In this document: one piece after another, positions 43,701-49,735 of the stretch
Layout of the letters: each line of letters opens with the position of its first letter
Numbering within the stretch: position 1 is the first letter of the stretch
Origin: JBCCEJ01 sp039030335
Lineage (GTDB): Bacteria > Pseudomonadota > Gammaproteobacteria > HK1
DNA length: 64,000 nt
Assembly (NCBI GenBank): GCA_039030335.1
Contig: JBCCEJ010000024.1
Location: 1 to 64,000, forward strand
Direction of reading: 5' to 3'
Program-made: the position numbers and the translations under genes
The notes under the pieces: model-generated
What the model was told of the DNA's origin: nothing
The model's database searches: none
Seen by the model: only the letters and a program-made list of their open reading frames with translations

Positions 43701-46489
43701 TTCAGCGAATTCGACGTCGCATTGGGCGTCACGGTCGGCACGTTGGTGGTCAAGTCTGCGCTGTGCGTAGCGCCAAAGCCGAAGGTACCCACGGCGGGAA
43801 TACCGCCACCGGCGACAAACGACAACGTGTCTGGTGTGCCGTCGGCATTCGCGTCGGCGGCACGAAATACCGGCTGCGACAGGAATTGTGTGAAGTTGAA
43901 GTCTTCGAAATCGCCGGTCGCGAGGTCGTAGGTCAACCGAAACGTGACATCGTCGCCTGGCTCGATATTCGTGACGCTCTGCTCGGTACCGTTTAGCGCC
44001 ACGACCGACAGGTTGAAGTTGCCCGCGACAATGCTGGTTGAGGTCGAGCCGTTGTCATCTTCCGACTGGCCGGTAGCGTTCAACGAATTGTCGAGTACGT
44101 CGCCCGTTATCGTGACGTTGGAGTTCACGGTATCGTTTTCGTTGATGCGCGAGTCGCCACCCACCGGGAAGGCGTCAGTGAAGCTCTCCTGAATCACCGT
44201 TCGGAATGTGATGGTCCCGGTGGTCGCCCCGGTGCCCGCCGTGCCGCCAGCGTGAGCCCCGCCGATCAAACGGCCGCTGGTATCGATGCCGGCACCGGGA
44301 TTCGCGGCTGCCAAAGCTGCCAGTTGCTGCGACAGATCGAACACGACCGACGAAGTACCGTCGTTAACGCCGGCTACGTTGGTCGATGGGTCATTGTCTT
44401 TGTTGGTCGTGACGGTGAAGTTGCCCGAGTCGAAATTTCCGCTCGTCGAACCGACGCCTTCGGGATTGACACTCAGTACTGGAGTGAACGTCGAATCGAA
44501 CAGCTGACCGTCCGAAATCAGGTCGGTCACACTCAGATTGCCGAACGCGAAATGGTCCGAGACGTTGAACGTAATGGTGTATTCCAACGTGTCGCCCGAT
44601 GTCGCTCCAGTGGCGCCGAGGTCATTGACGACGGATACACCCTCGACGACCGTGATCGCCTTGGCCGTAAATGCCACTTCCTGACCAACCGGGTCGAACG
44701 ACACGTTGTCAGTGCCGCCCGTCGCCGAGTCCCGGCCGTCGAGCGGCGTGAAGTCACCCAGTGCTGAAACTTCTGCGCCGGTGCCGACATCATCGCCACT
44801 GGCCGGGTCCAGGACTGCCGCGCCATTGGCGTCGCTTTCCGGCACGAAATAGTTGACGACGATGGTGGCGTCCGAACCGCTGGCGGTGCCGAGCAGGCTC
44901 GCGAAGTTCACACGCAACTCGTTGCTGCCGGCGTTCTGCGGCGCACCGGTAGTAGGTTCGACGGCTTTGGTGCCGCCTCCGGTAACGACCGAATCCAGAT
45001 ACTGAATGTTGTTTGGCAGCAGATTCGTGATGTCGAGGTCGGTAATCGTCTGGCCGTTAGCGACGTTCACGTTGATCGTGAAGCTCTGCGGGAAGTTCTC
45101 GCCGGTGGCCGATTCGTCTTCGGTCCCGTCGTACGTCACGGTAATGTCAGTCAGTGTAGGCGTGACGGCGGCCGTGCTGGTGGCCGGATTGATAATGCTC
45201 GGGTCGGTAGCGTTGTCCGATACGGCTGTATTGCCGAACTCAAAACCAGCCCGGGTCGTGAGATTCATGGCGGTGCCGAGATCGGCCAGATTACTCATGC
45301 TGGCGTTGAACTCGACCGTGGCGTTCGGCTGGTCCGGCGCAAAGCTGCCAAACGGCAACCGGATGAACAGCACCGTGTCACCTTCGGCGTAGCCGGCTGG
45401 CACCGTGCCGACGACCGGATCGCCATTCGTGTCGACGGCGATCGGATGTTCGAACTGGATCCCTGCCGTCCCGGCGTCGGTATCTTCCAGAACAACGGAC
45501 TGAATGGTCAGGTTCGTGCCGAGATAGGTCGCCGAATTGACGGTCAGGCCATCTGCTACCGACGTGTAGGTATCGGTTGCCGCGTCGTAAACGCCGTCTG
45601 CTCCGGTGGTGGGCACGTAAACTTCGAGGAACGGCCCGAAGGCGGTGTCAGTCGGTGACGTGTTGTCGAAAGTGACCGAAAACGTGAAGTCCTCGCCCAG
45701 CAACACATCGCCGGGTGTCGAGATGGTAGCCGTAGGCACGCCGGCGAGCGTGTGGGCAAAGTCGGCCAGCGCCTCGGTATCGACGGCGAGGCTCGTTTCG
45801 ACGGCGCCGACCGTGTGCTCGAGATCCCAGTCGCCACCGAGCGCCAGCCCCCCGGTGAGGTCATCTGACGCAGCGACGTCAGCGCCGGTCAATTGCGCCA
45901 AAGCGGTGGCGAGTTGCTGCCCGTCCGCGCTGCTGGACACGTTACATCCGTACAGGTGCAGGTCGCCGGTGATGCTCATCGCAGCACCGATCGTGCGCAG
46001 CTCGTCTGCATGTTGCGTGACGTTGGTTGCGCTAAGGTTTGAGTTGCCGAGCGTGATGGCGCCGTCACGACCGTGCGAAATGACGTGCAACGCGTCGAGC
46101 GGGCCGGATTGCCTCGCCAACAGATCTGCGATCTGGGCGATGCCATCCTGATCCGCATCCAGTACGAAGACGTCGACGCCGTCGGCAATGGACGCACGCA
46201 GCGCATCCTGCCCCGGGACGCTTGCATCGATAACCACCACTTCGCGCCGCTCGCCAGCCGGAACCGCATGTGTACCGAGCGCGTCGAGTAACGCGTGCGC
46301 GCCTTCGTCAGTCGCTGCGGCAGCCGACCTGGACGCTTCGGCATCTGCCTCAGGCATCGCATCCATACCTGTTGCGACGGCAGCCGCGTCCAGCAAGACG
46401 CGCCGCTCCAGGGCAAGCGGTAAGCAGCTGTAGCGAATTTCGAGTTGTGGGCGCGGGTCGGTTGTAGCCATGGACAGTCGTCCCACCAT
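34721..46489 (-). CDS. Giant DUF4347 adhesin-like surface protein, 3922 residues
   Basis: Domains in order. Residues 25-36 hold LALERRVLLDAA, an LEPR-XLL-like motif. Residues about 83-248 are DUF4347, with HVISHGRDG (His139) and LHLYGCNVS (Cys182). Residues about 250-1840 are a series of DUF11-like beta domains (VTYTITLTNTNDADAFDVDL). Residues about 1845-1960 are an SdrD-B-like domain (GTLFEDVLSNQSQDAGEQSL). Residues 1969-3563 are ten repeats of 159 or 160 residues. A Gly-rich linker, a dystroglycan-type cadherin-like domain (PQWLKFNPETLTFTGVP) and an acidic Gln/Asp tail follow. No RTX nonapeptides, LPxTG sortase motif or typical signal peptide are seen. ATG 46471 with GGTGGGA upstream is an alternative start. 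The adjacent TolC/HlyD/M50 genes are its likely exporters. Confidence 0.9.
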   Translation of the reverse strand: MVGRLSMATTDPRPQLEIRYSCLPLALERRVLLDAAAVATGMDAMPEADAEASRSAAAATDEGAHALLDALGTHAVPAGERREVVVIDASVPGQDALRASIADGVDVFVLDADQDGIAQIADLLARQSGPLDALHVISHGRDGAITLGNSNLSATNVTQHADELRTIGAAMSITGDLHLYGCNVSSSADGQQLATALAQLTGADVAASDDLTGGLALGGDWDLEHTVGAVETSLAVDTEALADFAHTLAGVPTATISTPGDVLLGEDFTFSVTFDNTSPTDTAFGPFLEVYVPTTGADGVYDAATDTYTSVADGLTVNSATYLGTNLTIQSVVLEDTDAGTAGIQFEHPIAVDTNGDPVVGTVPAGYAEGDTVLFIRLPFGSFAPDQPNATVEFNASMSNLADLGTAMNLTTRAGFEFGNTAVSDNATDPSIINPATSTAAVTPTLTDITVTYDGTEDESATGENFPQSFTINVNVANGQTITDLDITNLLPNNIQYLDSVVTGGGTKAVEPTTGAPQNAGSNELRVNFASLLGTASGSDATIVVNYFVPESDANGAAVLDPASGDDVGTGAEVSALGDFTPLDGRDSATGGTDNVSFDPVGQEVAFTAKAITVVEGVSVVNDLGATGATSGDTLEYTITFNVSDHFAFGNLSVTDLISDGQLFDSTFTPVLSVNPEGVGSTSGNFDSGNFTVTTNKDNDPSTNVAGVNDGTSSVVFDLSQQLAALAAANPGAGIDTSGRLIGGAHAGGTAGTGATTGTITFRTVIQESFTDAFPVGGDSRINENDTVNSNVTITGDVLDNSLNATGQSEDDNGSTSTSIVAGNFNLSVVALNGTEQSVTNIEPGDDVTFRLTYDLATGDFEDFNFTQFLSQPVFRAADANADGTPDTLSFVAGGGIPAVGTFGFGATHSADLTTNVPTVTPNATSNSLNFDFGTRQDGNNQPLTIDLLFTMKVSDDPFADGLLLTQLAQQSDQTTQRVADSLDSIAQLTFTQPDVSMTKGIVATDGSGSFNPGNVGPSGVAFNPPGTAGAAFTGTISSSGLESRPVDSNLTNVDGGDFVRMAIVIENKGSSADGAFDINVKDLIPTGFEAVEGQLNLKIHNGAGTELTFADPGGGPVTDAGGGLFTATGLTINDGATGALTATSTSSGTNIAIINYDLRATTAIEAQSTATAAATLANYAGVEGGADFTPTDLTDDVELTSPTAAITSEVIATNQAHTTGNNVTIGETVTVRTTITVPEGTSTSAQLVELLDPGLAVVSVDSVTASSGLATSIGSFNDVATNASIGDVSGAAVDAGRQITLDFGTVTNSEDDGGTETIVVEYTAIVLNATETQNAGTNLNSQATWTSTNTNISDTTDNVSVVEPQITVAHSVTPDNPDAGDTVTYTITLTNTNDADAFDVDLSNVIPSDLTIVGGTLQNTGGTAPTSLSESGGTVTANFATLAKGATSTITFQATVDNTVTPGQVLPSDANVTWSTLTGVGTNVNLSTHNTLSDERTGNTGDEGGALNDLSATDPAPLTIQPLDPVVSLVNTSESGTAGSDLAVGEIARVRVELRLGELTANNLELRANLPAGLQYLDDGTTNFAFISTSGSSIVSTDTALNSAGVAGDETTLSSITPATALPGGNIGSGPFSSGTDPVFSFGTVTNLESDTNAEFVVVEFNARVLNESGVDNGDTLDVTADVFVSSTLTDSSNTLTTTVREPVIDNLTKQVTSTDGSTVTYTVTYSNTGNATAHEVQLLDTLNANLTNLSVSSITRAGGATGETDATAGTTLDVTIDEVPVGGSVTVVYTADVVDPTLVVADDAADITYTSLDGTGTGLGSSTHGTAGSSTGERTGSGAGENDLNDSSSVGLGVISGTLFEDVLSNQSQDAGEQSLSGVGVNVTWFGNDGVEGGGDDVTVATTTDGSGNFSVGALPPGTYKITVPTAPAGFSSVFDPEGSATDASATVTLGNAATLADQDFGFLGPNEAPSFTGLDATPNYDENDPAFVIDANATIADPELDIIGNYGGATLTVSRNGGAAAQDLFANSGNLAALTEGGNLTLNGTNIGNVTTNSGGTLVLTFNSTATPANVDEVLQSLTYENSSDDPPASVTLDYVINDGNVTAQGSGGALTGTGSVTIAINQINDAPVFANLAGDAVTFTENGSAVLLDNGGDLTITDPDSPDFDGGVLTVSVVGGADTTEDLLGVRNQGTGAGQIGVSGANITFAGTVIGTFSGGSGGTALTVNLNASASLDAVQALVRNLNYDNADTVDPDTAPRTVRVSLTDGDGGSTGNADITVNVQDVNEAPAFASLDNTVAFSENGSAQAIDADATISDEELDGFGNYNGATLTIARNGGAQGEDVFANTGNLAALTQGGNLTLNGADIGTVTTNSGGTLVLTFNGSATPANVDEVLQSVTYENTSEAPPASIQLDLTISDQNSGNQGSGGVLTDTGNVTVNITRVNDAPAFTGLDGTPTFTEDNAAVQLDANATIADPELDGLGNYDGATLTLVRNGGANGEDVFSESGNLGVLTQGGNLTLNGTTIGTVTTNSGGTLVLTFNASATPSNVDEVLQSIAYSNTSDTPPANVQIDFTVNDGNTGAQGTGGALQDSGSVTVSITPTNDAPVIGNLDGDVLNYVEDSGAVVIDQGTGVTLADPDSADFNGGTLTVAITAGGDTTEDVVSVRNQGTGAGQIGVSGSDITFGGTVIGSFTGGSNGNNFVVNLNGNATPAAVEALLANLTYENTDTADPTTTPRNLAITVTDGDGGTSAASNVTVNVQDVNTAPTITNLDSTPTFVEDAAAVVLDTDATIADEELDAFGNYNGATLTIGRNGGANGEDVFSESGNLAALTEGGNLTLNGTNIGTVTTNSGGSLVLTFNASATPGNVDEVLQSIAYSNTNDTPPANVTLDVNINDRNSGDQGSGGQLDQTASITVSITPTNDAPVHTSIDGDTLSYNEGDGEQLLDQGSDATLVDPDSSDFDGGELRVSVQSGGDNAEDVYGIRDEGTGAGQIGVSGSDITFGGTVIGTFTGGTNGNDLVVSFDSDATPAAVQALIRNLSYTNTDTADPTTGARQLNLTVTDGDGGTSTTANLTVNVQDVNEAPVFTNLDNTPTFNEDTGAVVLDGDAVVADEELDAFGNYDGATLTINRNGGANGDDVFSESGNLAALTQGGNLTLNGTNIGTVTTNSAGTLVLTFNASATPANVDEVLQSIAYSNTNNNPAASVTLDITLNDQNSGNQGSGGALSDTESLTVNISPRNDAPTFTGLDNSPAFTEQGAPVVLDSNAVIADPELDSIGNYGGATLTINRQGGANGDDIFGNTGNLAVLTEGGNLTLNGTVIGTVTTNSGGTLVLTFNNTATPANVDEVLQSLTYDNDSDNPGPSIPLEVTINDGNTGGVQGTGGAREVTGVITVGVTEVNDPPVAGGLDTDVLNYTEGDGQALIDQGADATFTDVDSADLNGGTLTVSVTGGGDAAEDVYSIRNVGNGAGQIGFDGTNVTFGGVVIGTVTGGSGGTDLVVTFNANSTPEAVQALMRNLSYENTDNDDPTAGARTIDITVTDGDGGTTAASSATINVTPVNDPPTLTAIPNQTLDIDESTGALPFTLGDPETLPPGLTLTVTSSNQTLVPAGNITISGTGANRTISVSPTAGLDGVTTITLTLSDGVLTTTQTFNVTVQPLTIIPPPSDAGDPPDDGDAGDPPDPGADGGFGGAGGAGAGGLGAAAGGAGAGGLGAAAGGPGGGAGTNGSILDPSTLADRANRDLNLELYLDGELQDRFFETDDVRFEIPESAFQTSGENEIVEWQVKQTDGADLPQWLKFNPETLTFTGVPPKGEPIVLDIVVRVRDDAGNDAKAEFKLTVVPTDEPAGDQNPGGGQDDGDQDDSSDNAQQPAGDGGQQTNAGEAGGKPALTAQLGDTGTPALEQHVAALLAALTEAA
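35302..35417 (-). repeat. Glycine/alanine-rich linker with short internal repeat
   Basis: Within the giant gene the encoded segment GGAGAGGLGAAA occurs twice in tandem inside a 38-residue Gly/Ala stretch. It follows a Pro/Asp-rich stretch (PPSDAGDPPDDGDAGDPPDP). The pair forms a flexible hinge between the repeat stalk and the C-terminal domain. Confidence 0.7.
35801..40585 (-). repeat. Ten tandem 159/160-residue repeats of two types in the giant gene
   Basis: Each unit starts at an Asn codon of Asn-(Asp/Glu/Thr)-(Ala/Pro)-Pro. Units begin, in reading order, at 40585, 40108, 39628, 39151, 38674, 38194, 37717, 37237, 36760 and 36280, ending at 35801. Type A contains GNYxGATL and NLTLNG; type B contains DPDSxDFxGG and GAGQIG. 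The order is A-B-A-A-B-A-B-A-A-B. Unit lengths are 477 or 480 bases. Long stretches are nearly identical at the DNA level, so homologous recombination could add or remove units. Assembly of this region should be treated with care. Confidence 0.92.
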
Positions 46490-46639
46490 TAGTTCGGTTT
46501 CAGTTCATCAGCCTCTGAGCGACTCCATAACTCACCCTTATGCGCGGTTTCTGTAACCGGGTTCGCATCTCATCGAATGATGGTAAGAGTTCGGCGAAGT
46601 CACCGAGACAGGCTCAAATGTAGACGCTAGTTCCTGAGC

Positions 46640-46668
46640 ATTATGCGTATTGAGTCGCATTTTTTCTA
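46640..46668 (-). promoter_or_regulatory. Candidate promoter of the giant-protein gene
   Basis: Minus strand: TAGAAA (46663-46668) and CATAAT (46640-46645) are separated by 17 bases, giving a leader of about 150 bases. The surrounding gap 46490-46958 is markedly AT-richer than the coding sequence, with T runs at about 46661-46720. No gene is seen in the gap. It also serves as the divergent upstream region of the cupin gene at 46959. Confidence 0.35.
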
Positions 46669-46958
46669 TTTTCGAACAGAACATGGCGCCCTTTTTATCA
46701 TTTGGGTTTTTTGGCGTTTCCGGTCCAAGCTGACCGGCACCCCCATTTCGCCGTGCCTTCCCGGCCCCCTGGCCTCTGACAACAATCGAGACCGAGGCGT
46801 TCTTTCAGCGAAGGTCGGTCTCCCGGTTGCATCACCACAGTACAGTGTCCATCTGGTGGAGCTTTCCTAAAATGCACGATGTCGATCGACGACCGCACAG
46901 ACACCCAGGTGAACCGGATACATGCCCGGGCCCTGGATCGACGAAAGAGGTAGAGGAC

Positions 46959-47441
46959 GTGGACGGTTACGTGTTGAAACAGGCCGACATCGAGCGCCTG
47001 GAAGGCCTCGAGAAGCGGCACTTCCTGAATCCCGAAGCCGAGCGAGTCAACAAATCCCTCGGGGATCTGACCGGACTCACCGATTTCGGCGTGCATCTCA
47101 TCGAAGTGCCGCCGGAGAAATGGACCACCGAACGGCATGTGCACTACTTCGAGGATGAGTGTGTCTACGTGCTGGCCGGCAAGGCAACCGCGCATATCGG
47201 CGACGACACGGTCGAGATACGGGCCGGCGATTTCATCGGTTACCGCGCTGGCGGCGAATCGCACACCATTCATAACACCGGTTCGGAGACGCTGCGGTGT
47301 CTGGTCGTCGGGAGCCGCCTGCCCCACGATGTGACGGACTATCCCGGCCTCGGTAAACGTCTGTTTCGGAACGCCGGCCAGCCGTGGCAGATAGCGGATG
47401 CTACCGACCTCGCCGAGCCGGATGCAGGGCGCAAGGTTTGA
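46959..47441 (+). CDS. Cupin-domain protein
   Basis: A 160-residue protein with a complete cupin barrel. ERHVHYFEDECVYVLAGKAT (His-x-His, Glu, Gly) near residue 68 is motif 1, and GDFIGYRAGGESHTIHNTGS near residue 95 is motif 2 with its His. The metal site is complete, so it may be an isomerase, dioxygenase or sugar-binding regulator. GTG 46959 is preferred to ATG 46872 because GAGGTAGAGG lies just upstream. The next gene overlaps its stop by four bases. Confidence 0.82.
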   Translation: MDGYVLKQADIERLEGLEKRHFLNPEAERVNKSLGDLTGLTDFGVHLIEVPPEKWTTERHVHYFEDECVYVLAGKATAHIGDDTVEIRAGDFIGYRAGGESHTIHNTGSETLRCLVVGSRLPHDVTDYPGLGKRLFRNAGQPWQIADATDLAEPDAGRKV

Positions 47442-47839
47442 CCGGCGGCCCGTCCCCAGCGCGAGACTACGAAGGCGTCACGCGCCTGCCTTATTTTGGT
47501 GCGGTAGTTGGCGTTGCGATGCTAAACGCTGTCGCAGCTGCGATCGTTGGCTCGCAGGAGCAGGTTGGGTTTGTCGTGTCAGCGCTACTGTTCGGACTCG
47601 GGCTCTGGGCCGCGTCGCTCAGGCTGCGCAATATCGGCACGAGCCCCTGGTGGGCGCTCGGTCTCGTCGTACCGGCGCTCAACATCGCGATCGCCGTGGT
47701 CTGCCTCGCGCTACCACCAGGGTTTCGCGATCACCGAAAGCTGGACACGGCCGCAAAAGTAGTCATCGCGCTGCTGGTCGCCCTGCTGTTGCTCGGCATT
47801 GCAGCGGCCGTACTGCCGCTGCGGTCACTGAGTGGGTAG
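47438..47839 (+). CDS. DUF805-like small membrane protein
   Basis: A 133-residue protein read from TTG 47438, overlapping the cupin stop. It has three to four hydrophobic segments, and the DUF805 pattern is visible: RLPYFGAVVGVAMLN at the start, LRLRNIGTSPWWALGLVVPA in the middle and CLALPPGFRDHR before the last segment. The function is unknown. The overlap suggests it is translated with the cupin protein. The gap to 48025 holds no other gene. Confidence 0.65.
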   Translation: MTGGPSPARDYEGVTRLPYFGAVVGVAMLNAVAAAIVGSQEQVGFVVSALLFGLGLWAASLRLRNIGTSPWWALGLVVPALNIAIAVVCLALPPGFRDHRKLDTAAKVVIALLVALLLLGIAAAVLPLRSLSG

Positions 47840-48025
47840 GCGACGCTTCGTCAGGCAACCGTTAATCCACATGAGCGATCCGCGCCACGCGCCTGATTCG
47901 TTCGCATCCTGTGCCATCCAGGGTAGACCGGAACCGCCCAACCTCGGGTGGTGTCGGCGGACGCGCCACCACGATCCCAGTAGACTGTGCCGCGTGAATT
48001 GAGTCACCGGACAACGAGGCACTGC

Positions 48026-48868
48026 ATGGCTGATTTCGAGGTACTTTCCGACAATCGGACTTTCGGGGGGCACACCCGCTTCATCCAGCATGCGGCGTCA
48101 TCTACAGCCAGTCCGATGACGTTCGCCATGTACGAGCCACCGCAAGCTCAAAGCCAACGAGTGCCAATTCTCTACTGGTTATCCGGGCTCACGTGCACAG
48201 CTGAGAATTTCACCGTAAAAGCTGGCGCGCAGCGATTCGCGGCTGAACACGGCGTCATGTTGGTCGTGCCAGACACCAGCCCGCGTAACACCGGCATCGA
48301 CGGCGAGGATGACGCGTACGACCTCGGCAGTGGCGCCGGCTTCTATGTGAATGCAACCACCGACGGCTGGCGCGACCACTACCAGATGTACGACTACGTG
48401 ACGGTCGAGCTTCCCGACCTTGTCAAAGCCGAGTTCAATGTCGACCCAGAGCGCGAATCGATATTCGGTCACTCGATGGGCGGCCATGGCGCACTGGTGT
48501 GCACGTTGCGCAATCCGGGACGTTACCGGTCCGTGTCCGCCTTCGCGCCCATCTGTGCACCGACTGAGAGTGGTCTGGGTCAGAAAGCCTTCCGCGCTTA
48601 TCTTGGCGACGATGCCAATACCTGGGCCGCCTACGACACCCACCTGTTACTCGAGACCGCCACCGATTGCCTGCCAATCTTCGTAGACCAGGGCGCTGAT
48701 GATGAATTCGTCGCCAACCTCATGCCGGAAAAGCTGAAGGCTGTATGCGCCGACAAAGGGCACCAACTAACGTTGCGGATGCAATCCGGGTACGACCATA
48801 GCTACTACTTCGTTTCAACTTTCATGGACGAGCACATGAGTTACCACGCCGCCGCCCTCAAGCGTTGA
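48026..48868 (+). CDS. fghA: S-formylglutathione hydrolase
   Basis: A 280-residue cytosolic esterase-D family enzyme that cleaves S-formylglutathione to formate and glutathione in formaldehyde detoxification. The alpha/beta-hydrolase landmarks are present: YWLSGLTCTAENFTVKAGAQ near residue 50 (oxyanion region and the conserved Cys), GHSMGGHGALV near residue 150 (nucleophile Ser), QGADDEF near residue 225 (Asp) and GYDHSYYF near residue 257 (His). The ATG at 48026 has GAGG upstream. The partner formaldehyde dehydrogenase gene is not adjacent. Confidence 0.93.
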   Translation: MADFEVLSDNRTFGGHTRFIQHAASSTASPMTFAMYEPPQAQSQRVPILYWLSGLTCTAENFTVKAGAQRFAAEHGVMLVVPDTSPRNTGIDGEDDAYDLGSGAGFYVNATTDGWRDHYQMYDYVTVELPDLVKAEFNVDPERESIFGHSMGGHGALVCTLRNPGRYRSVSAFAPICAPTESGLGQKAFRAYLGDDANTWAAYDTHLLLETATDCLPIFVDQGADDEFVANLMPEKLKAVCADKGHQLTLRMQSGYDHSYYFVSTFMDEHMSYHAAALKR

Positions 48869-48909
48869 GTTCGATCCAGCACGCATCGCGGAACCGAAAG
48901 CTCTGCGCG

Positions 48910-49683
48910 TTACAGCAGGTCGCGCAGGGTGTGGGGATCCGACGCCCGCCGCTCTACCATGTCGAGTGCTCTGCCGAACTGACGGTCCGCGACCACCGGG
49001 CCGACCAGGTCGCAAAGGGTACGGTAGAGCGCGTTGATGACCTGACGCTGATCGGCAAGACCGAGTACAGGTGACGCGCGCCAGTGCCCTTCGAGCCACC
49101 AGCGCTCAACCAGCGCGCGATGCGCCCCGTCCATGTTGCCTTCGCCGAAGGCGGAACTAAACGCCGCGTCGCCAGCCGTCGTCTCGCGGCATAGCTTGCG
49201 CATTGTGTCGGTGAGCAAAGTGAATACGCTGTCTGCCACAGCGTCCGGGCGTTCGCTGGCAGGAGTTGCTGCTAAGGGCATGGTCGCCGGGGCGCCTTCG
49301 AGCCCACCGACAGCACCCGGCGCTGCGGCAGGCGGCTCGGGCGTGGCCGAAGCCGACGCGGGCACGACTCCAACCTCCACGCTGTCTGGCAACACGAGGC
49401 CATTGAACGCGACGAACGCACGAAGTTCGTCGATCGGATCGACGGCACTGCCATTCAGGTCCGTCAGCGTATTGCGCGTCAGAGCGCGATGCAGTGCACC
49501 GCCCTTGATGCCGTTAGCCGCGGCTACCGCGCGTACAAATCCGGCGATCGCGAAGCGGGGTTTGTCAGCGTAGTCGCACTGCCACATATATAGCGCTTGC
49601 CAGAGCGCGTCCCCGTCCAAATGTTCGCGCAGGGCCAGATACACAGCCGCCCGCCGCGCGCTCTGGGAAGACACATCAGACAT
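48910..49683 (-). CDS. Hypothetical protein, two helical domains joined by a Pro/Ala linker
   Basis: A 257-residue protein I do not recognise. Residues 1-110 form a helical domain with ALWQALYMWQCDYADKPRFA. Residues about 113-148 are Pro/Ala-rich (ASATPEPPAAAPGAVGG). Residues 150-257 form a second helical domain with VERWWLEGHWRASPVLGLAD and LVGPVVADRQFGRALDMVER. There is no signal peptide or membrane segment. It lies downstream of the ammonium transporter on the same strand, 52 bases apart, but no functional link is clear. Confidence 0.7.
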   Translation of the reverse strand: MSDVSSQSARRAAVYLALREHLDGDALWQALYMWQCDYADKPRFAIAGFVRAVAAANGIKGGALHRALTRNTLTDLNGSAVDPIDELRAFVAFNGLVLPDSVEVGVVPASASATPEPPAAAPGAVGGLEGAPATMPLAATPASERPDAVADSVFTLLTDTMRKLCRETTAGDAAFSSAFGEGNMDGAHRALVERWWLEGHWRASPVLGLADQRQVINALYRTLCDLVGPVVADRQFGRALDMVERRASDPHTLRDLL

Positions 49684-49735
49684 CAGGTCAATCCTCTCGG
49701 CCAGCGCGCGCAGTCGGAGCGGGTCGTCTCAGCGG

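Noticed and set aside
34640..46151. Long plus-strand open frames opposite the giant gene, for example 38732-39607 and 42836-43996
   Set aside because: They repeat with the same 477/480-base period as the minus-strand repeats, have Arg/Val-rich compositions typical of antisense frames in GC-rich DNA, and show no domain pattern or ribosome sites.
34721..46489. Classical RTX adhesin secreted by type 1 secretion
   Set aside because: No GGxGxDxxx nonapeptides are found near the C-terminus and no ABC exporter gene is adjacent.
46643..46870. Small plus-strand frame between the giant gene and the cupin gene
   Set aside because: The sequence is in the AT-rich control region, there is no ribosome site and the product resembles nothing.
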